Positions 1-10,006 of a DNA stretch of 64,000 nucleotides are shown here, piece by piece. The notes under the pieces are model-generated. The model ran no database searches, was not told the origin of the DNA, and worked only from the letters and a program-made list of their open reading frames with translations. How positions within the stretch are numbered: position 1 is the first letter of the stretch; each line of letters opens with the position of its first letter. The stretch spans positions 160,418-224,417 of the forward strand of contig JAUIKS010000020.1 in the NCBI GenBank assembly GCA_030430565.1, given 5' to 3'. A program made the translations under genes and the position numbers. The DNA is from Polyangia bacterium (GTDB lineage: Bacteria > Myxococcota_A > Polyangia > Nannocystales > Nannocystaceae).

Positions 1-1349
<1,349 letters not shown>

Positions 1350-1407
1350 ACCAGTGTCTGGGGCCGCCCCGCCGGCCCCAGAAGCTTGCTATGCTGCGCC
1401 CGACTCC

Positions 1408-2178
1408 ATGATCGCACGTGCATTTCGAACCGCGCTGATCCGCGCGCGACCGGACACAATCGGCCTCGCGCGCGGTGTGGCGACGGGGGTGCTGGGGATC
1501 GCGATCGCGGTCGCGCCCATGCAGGTCGCGGCCGCGAGCTCGCTCGGGCGCGCGGTCGAGGGTCCCGCGCCAGCCGCGACGACCGCGACGACCGCGACGA
1601 CCGGTGACGCGGGCGGCTCGGTCGAGGACGCGCTGGCCCAGGGTGATCTCAACAGCGCGCGCGAGCGGGCGGTGACCCAGCGCGAGGCGGACCCCAGCGC
1701 CGAGAATTGGAAGCGTGAGGCCGAGGTCTGTGAGCAGCTGCGCGATTATCCCTGCGCGATCGCGGCGTGGCGGGGGCGGCTCGCCGCGCTGCCCGAGGAC
1801 GCGCACACCGAGCGCGGCAACGCGGAGCTGCGGATCGAGTCCCTCGAGGAGGAGTCGCGCGGCGTGGTGGCGGATGAGCCGGAGTCGACGCACCGCGAGC
1901 AGCTCGATCAGGCGCGCGCCGATCGGATCGCCGCCGCGAACCCGCCGCCGCCTACGCCCGAGCCAAAGCCGCAGCCCGAGACGCTGGCGGACGTGCAGAT
2001 CCACAAGAAGTGGTACTTCTGGGTGACGATCGTCGCGTTCGCGGCGTCCGCCGCCGCGATCACCGGGATCGCGGTGAAGTCCGCGCTCGACGAGCAGCCG
2101 GATGACCTCGACACGGCGAGCGCGGGCGGCCGTGGCTCGTTCCCGTCTGGCTCGCCGGGTTTGGGTTTTCGATTCTGA
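1408..2178 (+). CDS. Membrane-anchored TPR-like hypothetical protein
   Basis: A 256-residue protein. The ATG at 1408 is chosen because the residues upstream of it in the frame are not protein-like, and this start puts an N-terminal hydrophobic segment (about residues 20-50) in place as a signal or anchor. A Thr-Ala tract encoded by a 9-bp repeat near 1578 follows, then a helical stretch (EDALAQGDLNSARERA; CEQLRDYPCAIAAWR) that reads like one or two TPR units. A C-terminal transmembrane helix begins KKWYFWVTIVAFAASAAA. This layout (tract, helical repeat, single TM near the C-terminus) is common in myxobacterial envelope proteins of unknown function. It lies 6 bp before the next gene, so the two are probably co-transcribed. 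Confidence 0.6.
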   Translation: MIARAFRTALIRARPDTIGLARGVATGVLGIAIAVAPMQVAAASSLGRAVEGPAPAATTATTATTGDAGGSVEDALAQGDLNSARERAVTQREADPSAENWKREAEVCEQLRDYPCAIAAWRGRLAALPEDAHTERGNAELRIESLEEESRGVVADEPESTHREQLDQARADRIAAANPPPPTPEPKPQPETLADVQIHKKWYFWVTIVAFAASAAAITGIAVKSALDEQPDDLDTASAGGRGSFPSGSPGLGFRF

Positions 2179-2184
2179 CGGGCG

Positions 2185-3549
2185 ATGACGCGCGCGCGCT
2201 CTCGAACAGCCCGCGGCGAGCGTCCACGCGCCGCCTCTCGCCGCCGCCCGCCCGTGCTTGTGCGTGCTCTGGGCGTCCTCGGCGCGATGGCGTCGGGAGC
2301 CTGCGGACCTGATCCGCGCGGCGCCGACGAGCGCGCGGAGCCGCCGGTCGAGGCGGTCGTGCACGCGCGCGCGCTGCCCGAGCGCGACGGAGCTGCTGTC
2401 GCAGAGGACAGCCTGCAGATGTCGGCTACTATGGAGATCAGCGGCGGGGTGACGATCGAGCGCGTGACGCTCACGCCCGCCGAGGTCGCGCCCGGGCGAG
2501 TGATTCGAGTGACAGGTGAGGTCCACGGCGTCACGCCCGGCGAAGGAGCGATAGAGCTGGCCGTTCGAACACCGCACAGCGCGAGCCGACAGGTCGTGTT
2601 CCCCGGCGGCGTCGCCCCGAAGCCGTTGACGCCGGACGCCCGGGACCTGCGCGCGCCGGTCGAGCTCGCCGCCGATGGTTCGTTCGCGGTCGAGCTCGCG
2701 CTGCCCGAGCCGTGGCACCCGCGGACCGCGATCGTGACCTTGGAGCTGCACGACGGCGCGGTCACGCGGCCGCTCCGGCCGGCGCTGCGAGGTCCGCGGC
2801 TCGATGACGGATCGGCGGTGCTCGGCGTGCTGCCGGTCGCCACGCGGCCGACGCGAGTCACGGCCGCGCGTGTGCTCGCTGCGGATCCGATCACGCTCGA
2901 CGGGCGCCTCGAGGAGCGCGTCTGGGCGGGGGAGGGCAGCGCGCTCGGGGACAGCCTGGTCGGCGAGCCGCTCGACGGCCCGGCCCACGCGGGCGCGGGC
3001 TTCCCCGGCCCGACGCGGGTGTGGTTCGCGTGGGATGAGCGCGCCCTGTACGTCGCCGGCGACCTGCCGGACCCCGACCTGTTCAGCGAGTTCGCGCGGC
3101 AGGATGACCCGCTCTACAAGCAGGAGGCCTTCGAGCTGTTCGTGAGCGCCGACAACAGCGGGACGCGCTACCTCGAGTACCAGGTGTCGGCGCGCGGCGT
3201 GACCTTCGACGCCCGCTTCCCGCGCTACCGCAAGGGCGACGAGGCCTGGGACTCGCGCTGGGAGGTCGCCGTCGACGCGCGCGGGACCGTCAACGACGCG
3301 CGCGATCGGGATGACGGCTGGAGCGTCGAGGTCGCGGTGCCGTGGAGTGAGCTGTGTGAAGAGACAGCCGTGAATTGTCCGCCGGCGGCGGGGCAGCGGC
3401 TGCGCGTCAACGTGTTCCGGCTCGAGAAGATCGCGCGCAAGCGCTCGCTGGGGCTCGCGCTCAGCCCGACGCGGCGGCCCGACTTCCACGCGTGGACGAA
3501 CGCCGCGATCCTCGAGCTCGCGCCGGCGCCGGCACAGGAGGCCTCGTGA
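2185..3549 (+). CDS. Lipoprotein with C-terminal CBM9-like carbohydrate-binding domain
   Basis: 454 residues. After an Arg-rich N-terminus comes a hydrophobic segment ending in the lipobox ASGAC (about residue 41), so an envelope lipoprotein is likely. The middle (about 85-200) looks like a beta-sandwich. The C-terminal 220 residues have the hallmarks of the family 9-like carbohydrate-binding fold (DOMON/CBM9-like): DPITLDGRLEERVW, TRVWFAWDERALYVAGDLPD, AFELFVSADNSG, YLEYQVSARG and DGWSVEVAVPWSEL. Such domains bind sugars or haem-like ligands outside the cytoplasm; the ligand here is unknown. The stop codon overlaps the GTG start of the next lipoprotein gene (GTGA), so the two are translationally coupled. 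Confidence 0.7.
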   Translation: MTRARSRTARGERPRAASRRRPPVLVRALGVLGAMASGACGPDPRGADERAEPPVEAVVHARALPERDGAAVAEDSLQMSATMEISGGVTIERVTLTPAEVAPGRVIRVTGEVHGVTPGEGAIELAVRTPHSASRQVVFPGGVAPKPLTPDARDLRAPVELAADGSFAVELALPEPWHPRTAIVTLELHDGAVTRPLRPALRGPRLDDGSAVLGVLPVATRPTRVTAARVLAADPITLDGRLEERVWAGEGSALGDSLVGEPLDGPAHAGAGFPGPTRVWFAWDERALYVAGDLPDPDLFSEFARQDDPLYKQEAFELFVSADNSGTRYLEYQVSARGVTFDARFPRYRKGDEAWDSRWEVAVDARGTVNDARDRDDGWSVEVAVPWSELCEETAVNCPPAAGQRLRVNVFRLEKIARKRSLGLALSPTRRPDFHAWTNAAILELAPAPAQEAS

Positions 3550-5222
3550 TCGCGCGTCGCGTGCTCGGGCTGCTCGGGCTCGGCGCGGGCCTTGTGGTGC
3601 AGCTGTCCTGTAAGACCGCTGTGCCCCCGGACGACCCCGGGACCGTTAAGGTCCCCGGGATCCGGATCGAGGAGTTTGACGTCACGCTGATGGGCGAGCC
3701 GGTCGCGCGCTTCGGCGCGGACGAGGCGCCTGACTTCGCGCTGAACCCCGTCGAGGCGGCGACGCTCGAGGCCGCGCGCGCGAGCACGGGCGCGCTGCAC
3801 CGCCCGACCCTGAGCCGCTTGGCGCACGAGCTCGCCCGCACGGCGCCGAGCCGCTTCAACATCCCGACCTCGCTGGTCGACGGCCTGCTGGCGTGGAACG
3901 GGATCTTCGATCCGCCGCCCTACGTCTCGATCGTCGAGGTCCCGGCGAGCGGCGGCGACTGCCTCAACGCGCCGGCGGAGCCGACGTGTCAGCGGGCGAT
4001 CGCGGACTTGGTGGGGCAGGTGCAGGGGCACGTCCGCGGCGAGACCTGGCGCGTCGGCGCGGGCGCGGTCCGCCTCCCGGATGGCTCAACGCGCATCTTG
4101 GTCGCCGCGCTCGAGCCGACCGTGACGCTCGAGCCGATCCCCAGCAGCTTGTCCGTCGGCGGACAGGCCGCGATCCGCGGAGAGCTGCTGGGCGCGCGGG
4201 GGAACCCGCGCCTCGACATCATCGGTCCGTCCGGAAATTGGGTGTCGCCGCCGATCGAGCGCAGCGGCGAGCGCGGTTTCGCGGGCGCGCTGCGCTGCGA
4301 TCAAGGCAAGGGCTGGTACCAGGTCGAGGTCTTCGCCGAGGGCTCGCACGGCCCCGAGGTCGTGGCGAACTTCCCGGTCATCTGCGGCGGGCAGCCGCGC
4401 CGCACGATCCACGTCGTGCTCGAGCACGTCGAGGAGGGCGCCGACGTGAAGGCGATCGAGCGCGCCAACTTCGATCTGCTCAATCGCGCGCGCGCGCGCC
4501 GAGGGCTCGCCCAGCTCGAGTGGAGCGACGCGGCGGCCGAGGTCGCGCGCGGACACAGCGAGGACATGCTGCGCAACAACTTCATCGGCCATCACTCGCC
4601 GACCACCGGTGACGTAGCGAAGCGATTCGAACGCGCCGGCATCCCGGCCGCGATCGCGCGCGAGAACATCGCGCGCGGCTACGGCCCGCGGGGCATCCAC
4701 GACAGCTTGATGAACAGCCCCGGCCACCGGGTCAACATCCTCGCCGAGGATGTCACCGCGGTCGGCGTCGGCGCGATCGTCGGCCCGCCGGAGTCCAACG
4801 TCGAGGGGGCGCCGCGGCCGATCATCCTCACCCAGAACTACTTCACGACGCCAGGCGCGGATCTGCCGGACAACCCCGGGAAGACGCTGCGCGCCGAGAT
4901 CGATGGGGATCGCGCGCAGCGCGGGCAACCGGCGATCCCCTGGGACAAGCAGATCAGCGCGCTCGCGCAGGACCTCGCGGACGGACACGCCAAGGGCACC
5001 ATCGACAGGGCGCGCGCGACGTTTAAAGCGGCGCTCACCTCCGTCGACTACAAGCGGATCGGTCAGGCCGAGGTCGTGGCGGCGACCTTCATGCAGCTTC
5101 GCGAGTATGAGCTGTGGCGTGAAACGAACGACGCCGACGCGGTCGGCGTCGGCGTCGCGCAGCTCGAGCAGGGCGAGGACGCCGGCTCGATTGTGCTCGT
5201 GATCCTGCAGGTCTACCGCTGA
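3546..5222 (+). CDS. CAP-domain (SCP/PR1-like) lipoprotein
   Basis: 558 residues from the GTG at 3546, which overlaps the preceding stop by four bases. The N-terminus (IARRVLGLLGLGAGLVVQ followed by LSCK) is a short lipoprotein signal. Residues about 305-435 form a CAP/SCP domain: NRARARRGL, then WSDAAAEVARGHSEDM, NNFIGHHSP, ARENIARGYG, SLMNSPGHRVNIL and VGVGAIV. These include the His/Glu residues typical of the CAP pocket. The N-terminal 300 residues and the C-terminal 100 are not recognised. Bacterial CAP proteins are secreted and often have unknown function; a role at the cell wall or in lipid binding is only a possibility. It converges with the next gene, whose 3' end overlaps by 10 bp. 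Confidence 0.75.
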   Translation: MIARRVLGLLGLGAGLVVQLSCKTAVPPDDPGTVKVPGIRIEEFDVTLMGEPVARFGADEAPDFALNPVEAATLEAARASTGALHRPTLSRLAHELARTAPSRFNIPTSLVDGLLAWNGIFDPPPYVSIVEVPASGGDCLNAPAEPTCQRAIADLVGQVQGHVRGETWRVGAGAVRLPDGSTRILVAALEPTVTLEPIPSSLSVGGQAAIRGELLGARGNPRLDIIGPSGNWVSPPIERSGERGFAGALRCDQGKGWYQVEVFAEGSHGPEVVANFPVICGGQPRRTIHVVLEHVEEGADVKAIERANFDLLNRARARRGLAQLEWSDAAAEVARGHSEDMLRNNFIGHHSPTTGDVAKRFERAGIPAAIARENIARGYGPRGIHDSLMNSPGHRVNILAEDVTAVGVGAIVGPPESNVEGAPRPIILTQNYFTTPGADLPDNPGKTLRAEIDGDRAQRGQPAIPWDKQISALAQDLADGHAKGTIDRARATFKAALTSVDYKRIGQAEVVAATFMQLREYELWRETNDADAVGVGVAQLEQGEDAGSIVLVILQVYR

Positions 5223-6076
5223 CTCGGGACCCGGCGGACCGCGTCGATCAGGTCGCCGATCGTGAGGCTGGGCGGCAGGCCGTCGTCGAGCAGCTGGTTC
5301 CATAGCTGCAGCACCTCGGTCTCTTCATCGTGCGCGCCGAGGATCTCCGAGAGCGCGACGACCGCTGCGCGCCGGCGCCCGAGCTCCAGGCTGCGGGCGA
5401 TCGCCTGCTCGACCGGGGACTGCGGCGGGGCCGGTCGCTCCGGGATCCGGACGACGACACGCTTTGGCTTCGACTTGGGCCGGGGCGTGACCGTCACGGT
5501 CTCGACCGGCTTGCTGTCCCGTGAGCGTGGGCTGTCCTGGGCGAGGCTGGCATCTTGGCTGGCCTCCGGCTCAGGCGGCGGGATCACGTCATCGCTGCTG
5601 ACCGTGACCGGCCCGTTGTTCGCCGAGCCGCGAATCACGCGCTCGATCACGGGCGGGGGCGCGTCACGACGCCAGCGCCGGCGCGGAAATTCGCGGCGCT
5701 CTTCATCGCGCTCGCGCTCGTTGAGCATCAGGACCTCGCCGGCCTTCACGCGCTGCTCGAGCGCTTGCCCACGCTGCAGAATCTCTTCGCCATGACCGCG
5801 CGGGAGCACGGTCACGACCGTGTCCTCCTTGATGATCGCGAACAGCGTCTCGCCGAAGCTCTCGAGCGGGACCAAGACCTGCGGCTCGCCGAGCATGACA
5901 TCGAGGGTCTTGACGGCCTTCTTCGCGTCTTCGGACTTCACGATCGCGGTGTCGAGGCGATCGCGCAGGTTCTCGTCGTCCTCGTCGGCGACCCCAGGAA
6001 CCAGCTCCCGCAGCCGCTGAACGGCCCGGTGGGTGATGCTATAGCGACGGTGACCGGAGAAGGGGCTACGGAGCAT
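5213..6076 (-). CDS. Hypothetical protein, conserved-looking N-terminal domain and charged linker
   Basis: 287 residues, with ATG at 6076. The N-terminal 100 residues look folded (YSITHRAVQRLRELVPG, then DEDDENLRDRLDTAI, LDVMLGEPQVLVPLES, TLFAIIKEDTVVTVLPRG). The THRAVQRL/LRDRLD pattern recalls short response or toxin-like domains, but I cannot name a family. A long Arg/Glu/Pro-rich linker follows (about 125-230), and a helical C-terminus with AIARSLELGRRRAAVVAL closes the protein. There is no signal peptide, so it is probably cytoplasmic. It stands alone on the minus strand, convergent with the CAP lipoprotein and divergent from 6211. Confidence 0.6.
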   Translation of the reverse strand: MLRSPFSGHRRYSITHRAVQRLRELVPGVADEDDENLRDRLDTAIVKSEDAKKAVKTLDVMLGEPQVLVPLESFGETLFAIIKEDTVVTVLPRGHGEEILQRGQALEQRVKAGEVLMLNERERDEERREFPRRRWRRDAPPPVIERVIRGSANNGPVTVSSDDVIPPPEPEASQDASLAQDSPRSRDSKPVETVTVTPRPKSKPKRVVVRIPERPAPPQSPVEQAIARSLELGRRRAAVVALSEILGAHDEETEVLQLWNQLLDDGLPPSLTIGDLIDAVRRVPSQR

Positions 6077-6210
6077 GGGTGCGTGGGGTGTATCCCAGGA
6101 TAGCTTCGATTGCCAAGCGTTGTCGCGCTGAGTGCGCCTGCGGCGCTCCGCAGCGGACGCGATCCACGAAACTTGCCAGCACGTGGCAACCTACGTCACG
6201 CTCTGGGTAG

Positions 6211-7299
6211 ATGCGTCAAAGCTTCCTCAAGCGACAGGTTAGTAGCGCTGCGCGAGCGAGGCGGTGGAGGAATCGGCGACGACGCTCTTGGCTGTTCGCG
6301 GTCTGCCTCGGGCTCCTCACGGCTGGCGTCAGCGCGGCCGCGCTCGCGGCGCCCTACCAGGGCGAGGGCTTCGCCCCGGTCGACTCAGACGCTAAGAAAG
6401 CCCTGGCAGCCCACCGTACAGCGCTTCTTCGGGCCCGCGCGGACGCGCTTGCAGCAGCCCTCGACGAGCTCCCAACCCCGCCCTCGAAGTCATTGCGCGA
6501 GCGACTCTTGGGTCAGGCGGCCGCGTGGACGGCGGCCTACCGAGTGCTGCAGCAAACAGACGACGGCGCCACCGTCCGCGTGGTCGTCGAGGTAGAGGTC
6601 AACGTCCCGCGACTGGCGAAGGCGGTGGCGACGGCCGAAGGCGGCACGCAGCCGGCCGCCGCGCCGCCGGCCGCGAAGCAGCCGGTGCTCGCCGGTATCG
6701 ACGGTGAAGAGGGCTGCGCCCCAACCATCAAGTCACAGCTCACGAACGCGCTGCTGACGAGCGGGACGCTTGGGAGCAGCGGGGGAGGTCCCCCTGTGCG
6801 CATCGAGCTGCGCTGTCGCGTGCTCGGACGAGTCCCCTACGCCGGTCTGCACGGTGCCGAGGGGGTCGCGATCATCCGTGAAGCCGACGGGGGCGAGAGC
6901 GGGGGCAAGTCGAGCGTCCTCGCGGCCCACGACGCCGCCGGCTTCGCGCGCGGCGACGAAGCAGCGCTCGCGGCCCTGACGCGGGAGCTCGCGGCCGGCG
7001 TGACCCGGGCGCTGGCGACTCATCACGGGGACAAGCTCACCGTCGTGTTGGAGCCCGGGGGTACGTCCTCGCAGGTTCGCCGACTCGAGCGCCTGCTTCG
7101 ACAGTCCGTCGTCGGCGTCAAGGCGGTCGGGCTCAGCGGCGTCGCGGCCGACGGCGCGGCCCAAATCAGCGTCACGGCGCCTGGGGTGACCGTCGAGCAG
7201 CTCGCGGCCCGCGTCGACGGCCTCAAGCTACCGTCGGGGCTCGTGCACGTCGTGACGATGGAGCCCCCCGGTGTGCTCCGGATCCATCTTCAGCCGTAA
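6211..7299 (+). CDS. Secreted hypothetical protein
   Basis: 362 residues with a classical signal peptide: an Arg-rich n-region (RARRWRNRRRRSW), a hydrophobic core (LFAVCLGLLTAG) and a likely AxA cleavage site at ALAAPYQ. The mature N-terminus (AHRTALLRARADALAAALDEL) and the following region (VVVEVEVNVPRLAKAV) resemble the repeated-alpha/beta style of periplasmic LPP20/FlgT-like proteins, but similarity is too vague to name. The C-terminal region (QVRRLERLLRQSVVGVKAV, then VTAPGVTVEQLAARV) looks like a small alpha/beta domain. It is followed 75 bp later by a PEGA protein in the same direction. Confidence 0.6.
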   Translation: MRQSFLKRQVSSAARARRWRNRRRRSWLFAVCLGLLTAGVSAAALAAPYQGEGFAPVDSDAKKALAAHRTALLRARADALAAALDELPTPPSKSLRERLLGQAAAWTAAYRVLQQTDDGATVRVVVEVEVNVPRLAKAVATAEGGTQPAAAPPAAKQPVLAGIDGEEGCAPTIKSQLTNALLTSGTLGSSGGGPPVRIELRCRVLGRVPYAGLHGAEGVAIIREADGGESGGKSSVLAAHDAAGFARGDEAALAALTRELAAGVTRALATHHGDKLTVVLEPGGTSSQVRRLERLLRQSVVGVKAVGLSGVAADGAAQISVTAPGVTVEQLAARVDGLKLPSGLVHVVTMEPPGVLRIHLQP

Positions 7300-7374
7300 C
7301 TTCTCGACGTCGACGGTCTGGCGCACGGTCGGGCACAGGCTCTGGCTGCTTGACGAATTTGTCGGTTCCGGACC

Positions 7375-7776
7375 ATGATCGCCGCCACTCTCGCCGTGGA
7401 CGCCGCGTTGTCAACACACCGAAGTAGCGAACGATCGACGCGAACACGCTGGATTCTGGCGTTCGCCGCCCTGCTCGCCTGCACCGTGCCCGTCGCGTCG
7501 ACAGGGGCATGCGCGCACAGCAAAGACTCCGCCGAGCTCTTGATTGAGGTCCCCTCCGCCGATCGGGACGCCGAGGTCTACGTCGACGGCAACTACATGG
7601 GGCTCGTGGAGGCGCTCGACGGCGAGACCACCGGGACGATCCTGCTCGCGCCTGGGGTGCACCGCGTCGAGGTGCGCAAGCCCGGGCGCTTCCCGGTCCA
7701 GCGGACGGTAACGGTCGATCGTCGTCCACAGGCTCGGATCGTCGTCGAGGCCGAGCTGCTCGAGGATCCGCAGTAG
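7375..7776 (+). CDS. PEGA-domain secreted protein
   Basis: 133 residues. A long n-region precedes the hydrophobic core TRWILAFAALLACTVPVAS, so it is exported or membrane-anchored. The mature part is a single PEGA domain: LLIEVPSADRDAEVYVDGN, then LAPGVHRVEVRKPGRFP and VQRTVTVDRRPQ. PEGA domains are small surface beta-sandwiches, often tied to cell-wall or S-layer proteins. The VDGNYMG turn and the GVHRVEV strand are the diagnostic parts. A downstream ATG could shorten the N-terminus slightly. Confidence 0.75.
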   Translation: MIAATLAVDAALSTHRSSERSTRTRWILAFAALLACTVPVASTGACAHSKDSAELLIEVPSADRDAEVYVDGNYMGLVEALDGETTGTILLAPGVHRVEVRKPGRFPVQRTVTVDRRPQARIVVEAELLEDPQ

Positions 7777-7785
7777 CGCCGTCGA

Positions 7786-8241
7786 TCAGTCGCGCTCCCA
7801 CAGCCACTCGCGCGCCTGCTCATCAACACAGCGCAGCGGCGCGGTCGGGTCGTCGATGAAGCCGCAGACCAGCTGCGGAGGGAGCGGCTCGGCGGCGGTG
7901 CCTGGCTCAGGCCACGACGTGAGCTCGAGCGAACCATCGACGCCCTCGCGGAGCTCGACCGTGAATTCGCGGAGCACGTCGTGCAGTTCGCCGCCGCCGT
8001 GAAACGAGTAGCGCTCGCGCCAGGTCATCGTCCCGTCAGCGGCAGCGGCGTCCTCGGTCGAGACAAGCTCCATAGACCACGAGCGCTCGATGCTGGCGGT
8101 GCCGTACTCCGAGAGCACCGGGTAGGGCTGCTCCGCGATCGAACTCACGCGCCAGGCCCCATCGAGGCCGCTCGGAGCGCTACAGCTGACGACGAGCAGG
8201 GGCGCGAGCAGCCGAGCGAGCGGGGTGGGGTGACGGCGCAT
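7786..8241 (-). CDS. Small lipoprotein, lipocalin-like size
   Basis: 151 residues from the ATG at 8241; longer upstream extensions of the frame look non-coding. The N-terminus RRHPTPLARLLAPLLVVSCS is a lipoprotein signal with lipobox VVSC. The mature part starts GLDGAWRVSSI, and its alternating pattern (MTWRERYSFHGGGEL, then EFTVELREGVDGSLELTSW) fits a small beta-barrel of lipocalin-like type seen in other Nannocystaceae lipoproteins (inference). It is convergent with the PEGA gene, 9 bp apart. Confidence 0.6.
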   Translation of the reverse strand: MRRHPTPLARLLAPLLVVSCSAPSGLDGAWRVSSIAEQPYPVLSEYGTASIERSWSMELVSTEDAAAADGTMTWRERYSFHGGGELHDVLREFTVELREGVDGSLELTSWPEPGTAAEPLPPQLVCGFIDDPTAPLRCVDEQAREWLWERD

Positions 8242-8744
8242 CGAGTATCCCGAGGCTCGCACGGAACCATCGCTCGCGTCCTCAGCTGCGCGCGAGAATT
8301 CGTCTAAAACCCGCCCAGTTGCGCAGAAATGGCCATTTGGCGTGCGGCACCGTCTCGAGACGTGACCTGAGCGCGTCTCGAGCTGTGGCGTTGGATCACC
8401 GATGCGCTCAGAAGGGGTTTTGGACCCTCCTGCACCGCTCCTGCGCGCGGGAGCGATCGCCTCAGCGCTCGCGCAGAGATCGACATTTTTTGCGCCCAGA
8501 GAAAGTTCAACGCTCCCATCACTCGGTGGGATCGACCGGTGACGCGGACCGAGGACGCTCGAGAGGTGAACTCGCAAACCGCGAAATTCATGCCCTAGCG
8601 ACCATAACGAGCCCAAATTCGATGGAGACGCTCAACGCTCGCGATGCCGCTCGAGAAGCCGCGCCGGTCGATGTAAGCGCATGAGTTGGGGGCGGCACAT
8701 GCCGTGTGCGTGGGGTTTTTTTGTACACACAGGGCAAATCACGC
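8242..8744. other. Intergenic region between the small lipoprotein and the histone-fold gene
   Basis: About 500 bp with no convincing gene on either strand. Frames that stay open here are Arg/Ser-rich and out of character. There is a 13-base AATT-centred element (GCGAGAATTCGTC, near 8291) on the lipoprotein side, and a few short hairpins around 8420-8470. It presumably holds divergent promoters. Confidence 0.4.
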
Positions 8745-8774
8745 TTGGCATTCGCGTCCGGGTGGAGTAAGTAT
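8745..8774 (+). promoter_or_regulatory. Candidate promoter of the histone-fold gene
   Basis: A TTGGCA at 8745-8750 resembles a -35 box, and 17-18 bp further lies a weak -10 (TAAGTA/AAGTAT, 8768-8774). The leader to the ATG at 8856 would be about 75 nt. The -35 is good, the -10 poor. The GG/GC spacing does not fit sigma-54. Confidence 0.35.
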
Positions 8775-8855
8775 GGCGCCGGTTGAGCCGCTTCTGCTCG
8801 TCCCAGTTTCTGCATAAAGCAGCACTGCAGACGGCCCTCTACCCTGGGAAATTCC

Positions 8856-9086
8856 ATGGCCAAGAAGAAATCGAAGAAGAAGTCCTCCAAGAAGTCCAAG
8901 CCCGTCGAGGTGCTCGTTGTCGCCAGCAAGTGCAAAGAGCAGCTGAAGAACCACGGCTGCAACGTCGGTGGTGACGCCCTCGAGGGTCTCAATGGTTGGG
9001 TCCACTGGCACATTGAGCAGGCCGCTCGTCGTGCCGAGGCGAACGGTCGCAAGACCGTCCGCGCCCACGACTTCCTTCTCATGTAA
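8856..9086 (+). CDS. Bacterial histone-fold DNA-binding protein
   Basis: 76 residues. The N-terminal 15 are almost only Lys and Ser (AKKKSKKKSSKKSK), a basic tail. Residues 17-76 read as a histone fold: a first helix (VEVLVVASKCKEQLKNHG), then GDALEGLNGWVHWHIEQAARR as the long central helix, the loop RAEANGRKTVRAHD and the short last helix FLLM. The segment AEANGRKTV-x2-HD is the part shared with archaeal histones and with the recently recognised bacterial histones (established family knowledge). The protein would bind DNA as a dimer in the nucleoid. It is a single-gene unit with its own terminator. A Cys-rich alternative fold seems less likely. Confidence 0.8.
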   Translation: MAKKKSKKKSSKKSKPVEVLVVASKCKEQLKNHGCNVGGDALEGLNGWVHWHIEQAARRAEANGRKTVRAHDFLLM

Positions 9087-9142
9087 GCGAGCGCGACTCG
9101 CCTACATGGTGGCCGATAAAACAGGTCACATGAAGTGATGAT

Positions 9143-9170
9143 AGCCCCGCGCACGCGGGGCTGTTTTTTT
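9143..9170 (+). terminator. Rho-independent terminator of the histone-fold gene
   Basis: The 8-bp perfect stem AGCCCCGC / GCGGGGCT, with loop GCAC, is followed by GTTTTTTT. It lies 57 bp after the stop codon at 9086. Confidence 0.9.
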
Positions 9171-9938
9171 GGTTAACGTCCCTGGTGCGGGAGTTCGTTG
9201 ACCCGAGCTTCGCCTCGTCGACCGCGACTCGTCCGGAGGCGCCGGACGCCGCGAGGGACTCAGACGCGGTCCTCGGATCCTGACGGAGCCAACCTGACCG
9301 GCGCCGAGCTGGTCGGCGTGGCCTGATTCCCGTCCACGATCTCGCGGCGCATTTTCTAGGTCACGACCTCGGCGTCGATCTCGGTCATGATCTCTCCCTC
9401 GATCACCTCTTGATCGTCGATCGAATTTTGTCGGCGGTGGCGTCGTCGTTGATGTTGCGAGTCACTCGCGAGGAGGAGCGACGGCGCGACGCTTCTCGGC
9501 TCGAGCGCCACGCGGGGGCCTCGGGGGTGAACGACGAGCCGCCGCCCTTTGTGACGTGCCGTCATTACGCCTCCACGTGGTCGATGTTCGGCGGTCCCTA
9601 GACCACGCCCACGCGTCACGTCACGCTGGCACATCTTGACCCCGCAGACTGAGCTGCTCTTGTACACGGTTCTCGTATCGTCTCATCGAGTTGCGTGTGC
9701 ATCTGTCCAGTGTCTTCGAAGGGCCTCGGTCGATCATCACGAGCGTGGCCCGACTTGTTCACAGGCGAGCTCGCGTTCGCTGTGGACAACATGTTGAGCA
9801 CCTGGTTGCACATCTCGATCGAGCTCGAGCGCGGCTCGGCAAACGTGAATATGCAACTGTCGCGACGCGTAGATCGTAGGCAACACGGCGTCACGAGGAG
9901 ACGAGTTCTCTGAAACCAAGGTAGTTTAAAACACGGCG
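9171..9938. other. Intergenic region without a convincing gene
   Basis: About 770 bp. Open frames on both strands lack sensible composition. On the plus strand just before 9328, a short stretch reads DGANLTGAELVGVA then stop. This is the A(N/D)LxG style of pentapeptide-repeat proteins and may be a gene remnant. One TTGTCCACA-like site on the minus strand (about 9780-9788) matches a high-GC DnaA box, but a single site means little. Nothing else is identifiable. Confidence 0.4.
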
Positions 9939-9955
9939 TTGACACATATATGTGT
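9939..9955 (+). promoter_or_regulatory. TTGACA overlapping a perfect 14-bp palindrome
   Basis: TTGACA occupies 9939-9944, and the perfect palindrome ACACATATATGTGT occupies 9942-9955, inside a locally AT-rich patch upstream of the lipoprotein gene at 10007. The palindrome would sit over the -35/spacer, as an operator would. A clear -10 at standard spacing is not visible. Confidence 0.4.
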
Positions 9956-10006
9956 GTGTACAGGAGATATTGACCCGCACGAATTGACCTCATAAGGTCT
10001 CGAGTA

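Noticed and set aside
8745..8760. TTGGCATTCGCGTCC as a sigma-54 promoter for the histone-fold gene
   Set aside because: The base pair ten positions after GG is CG, not GC; spacing fails.
9356..9667. Minus-strand open frame of 103 codons
   Set aside because: Composition and codon pattern are not protein-like and no start signal is seen.
9780..9788. Single DnaA-box-like site; possible origin
   Set aside because: Only isolated sites (also at 14149) and no dnaA, dnaN, gyrB or rpmH nearby; an origin needs clusters.
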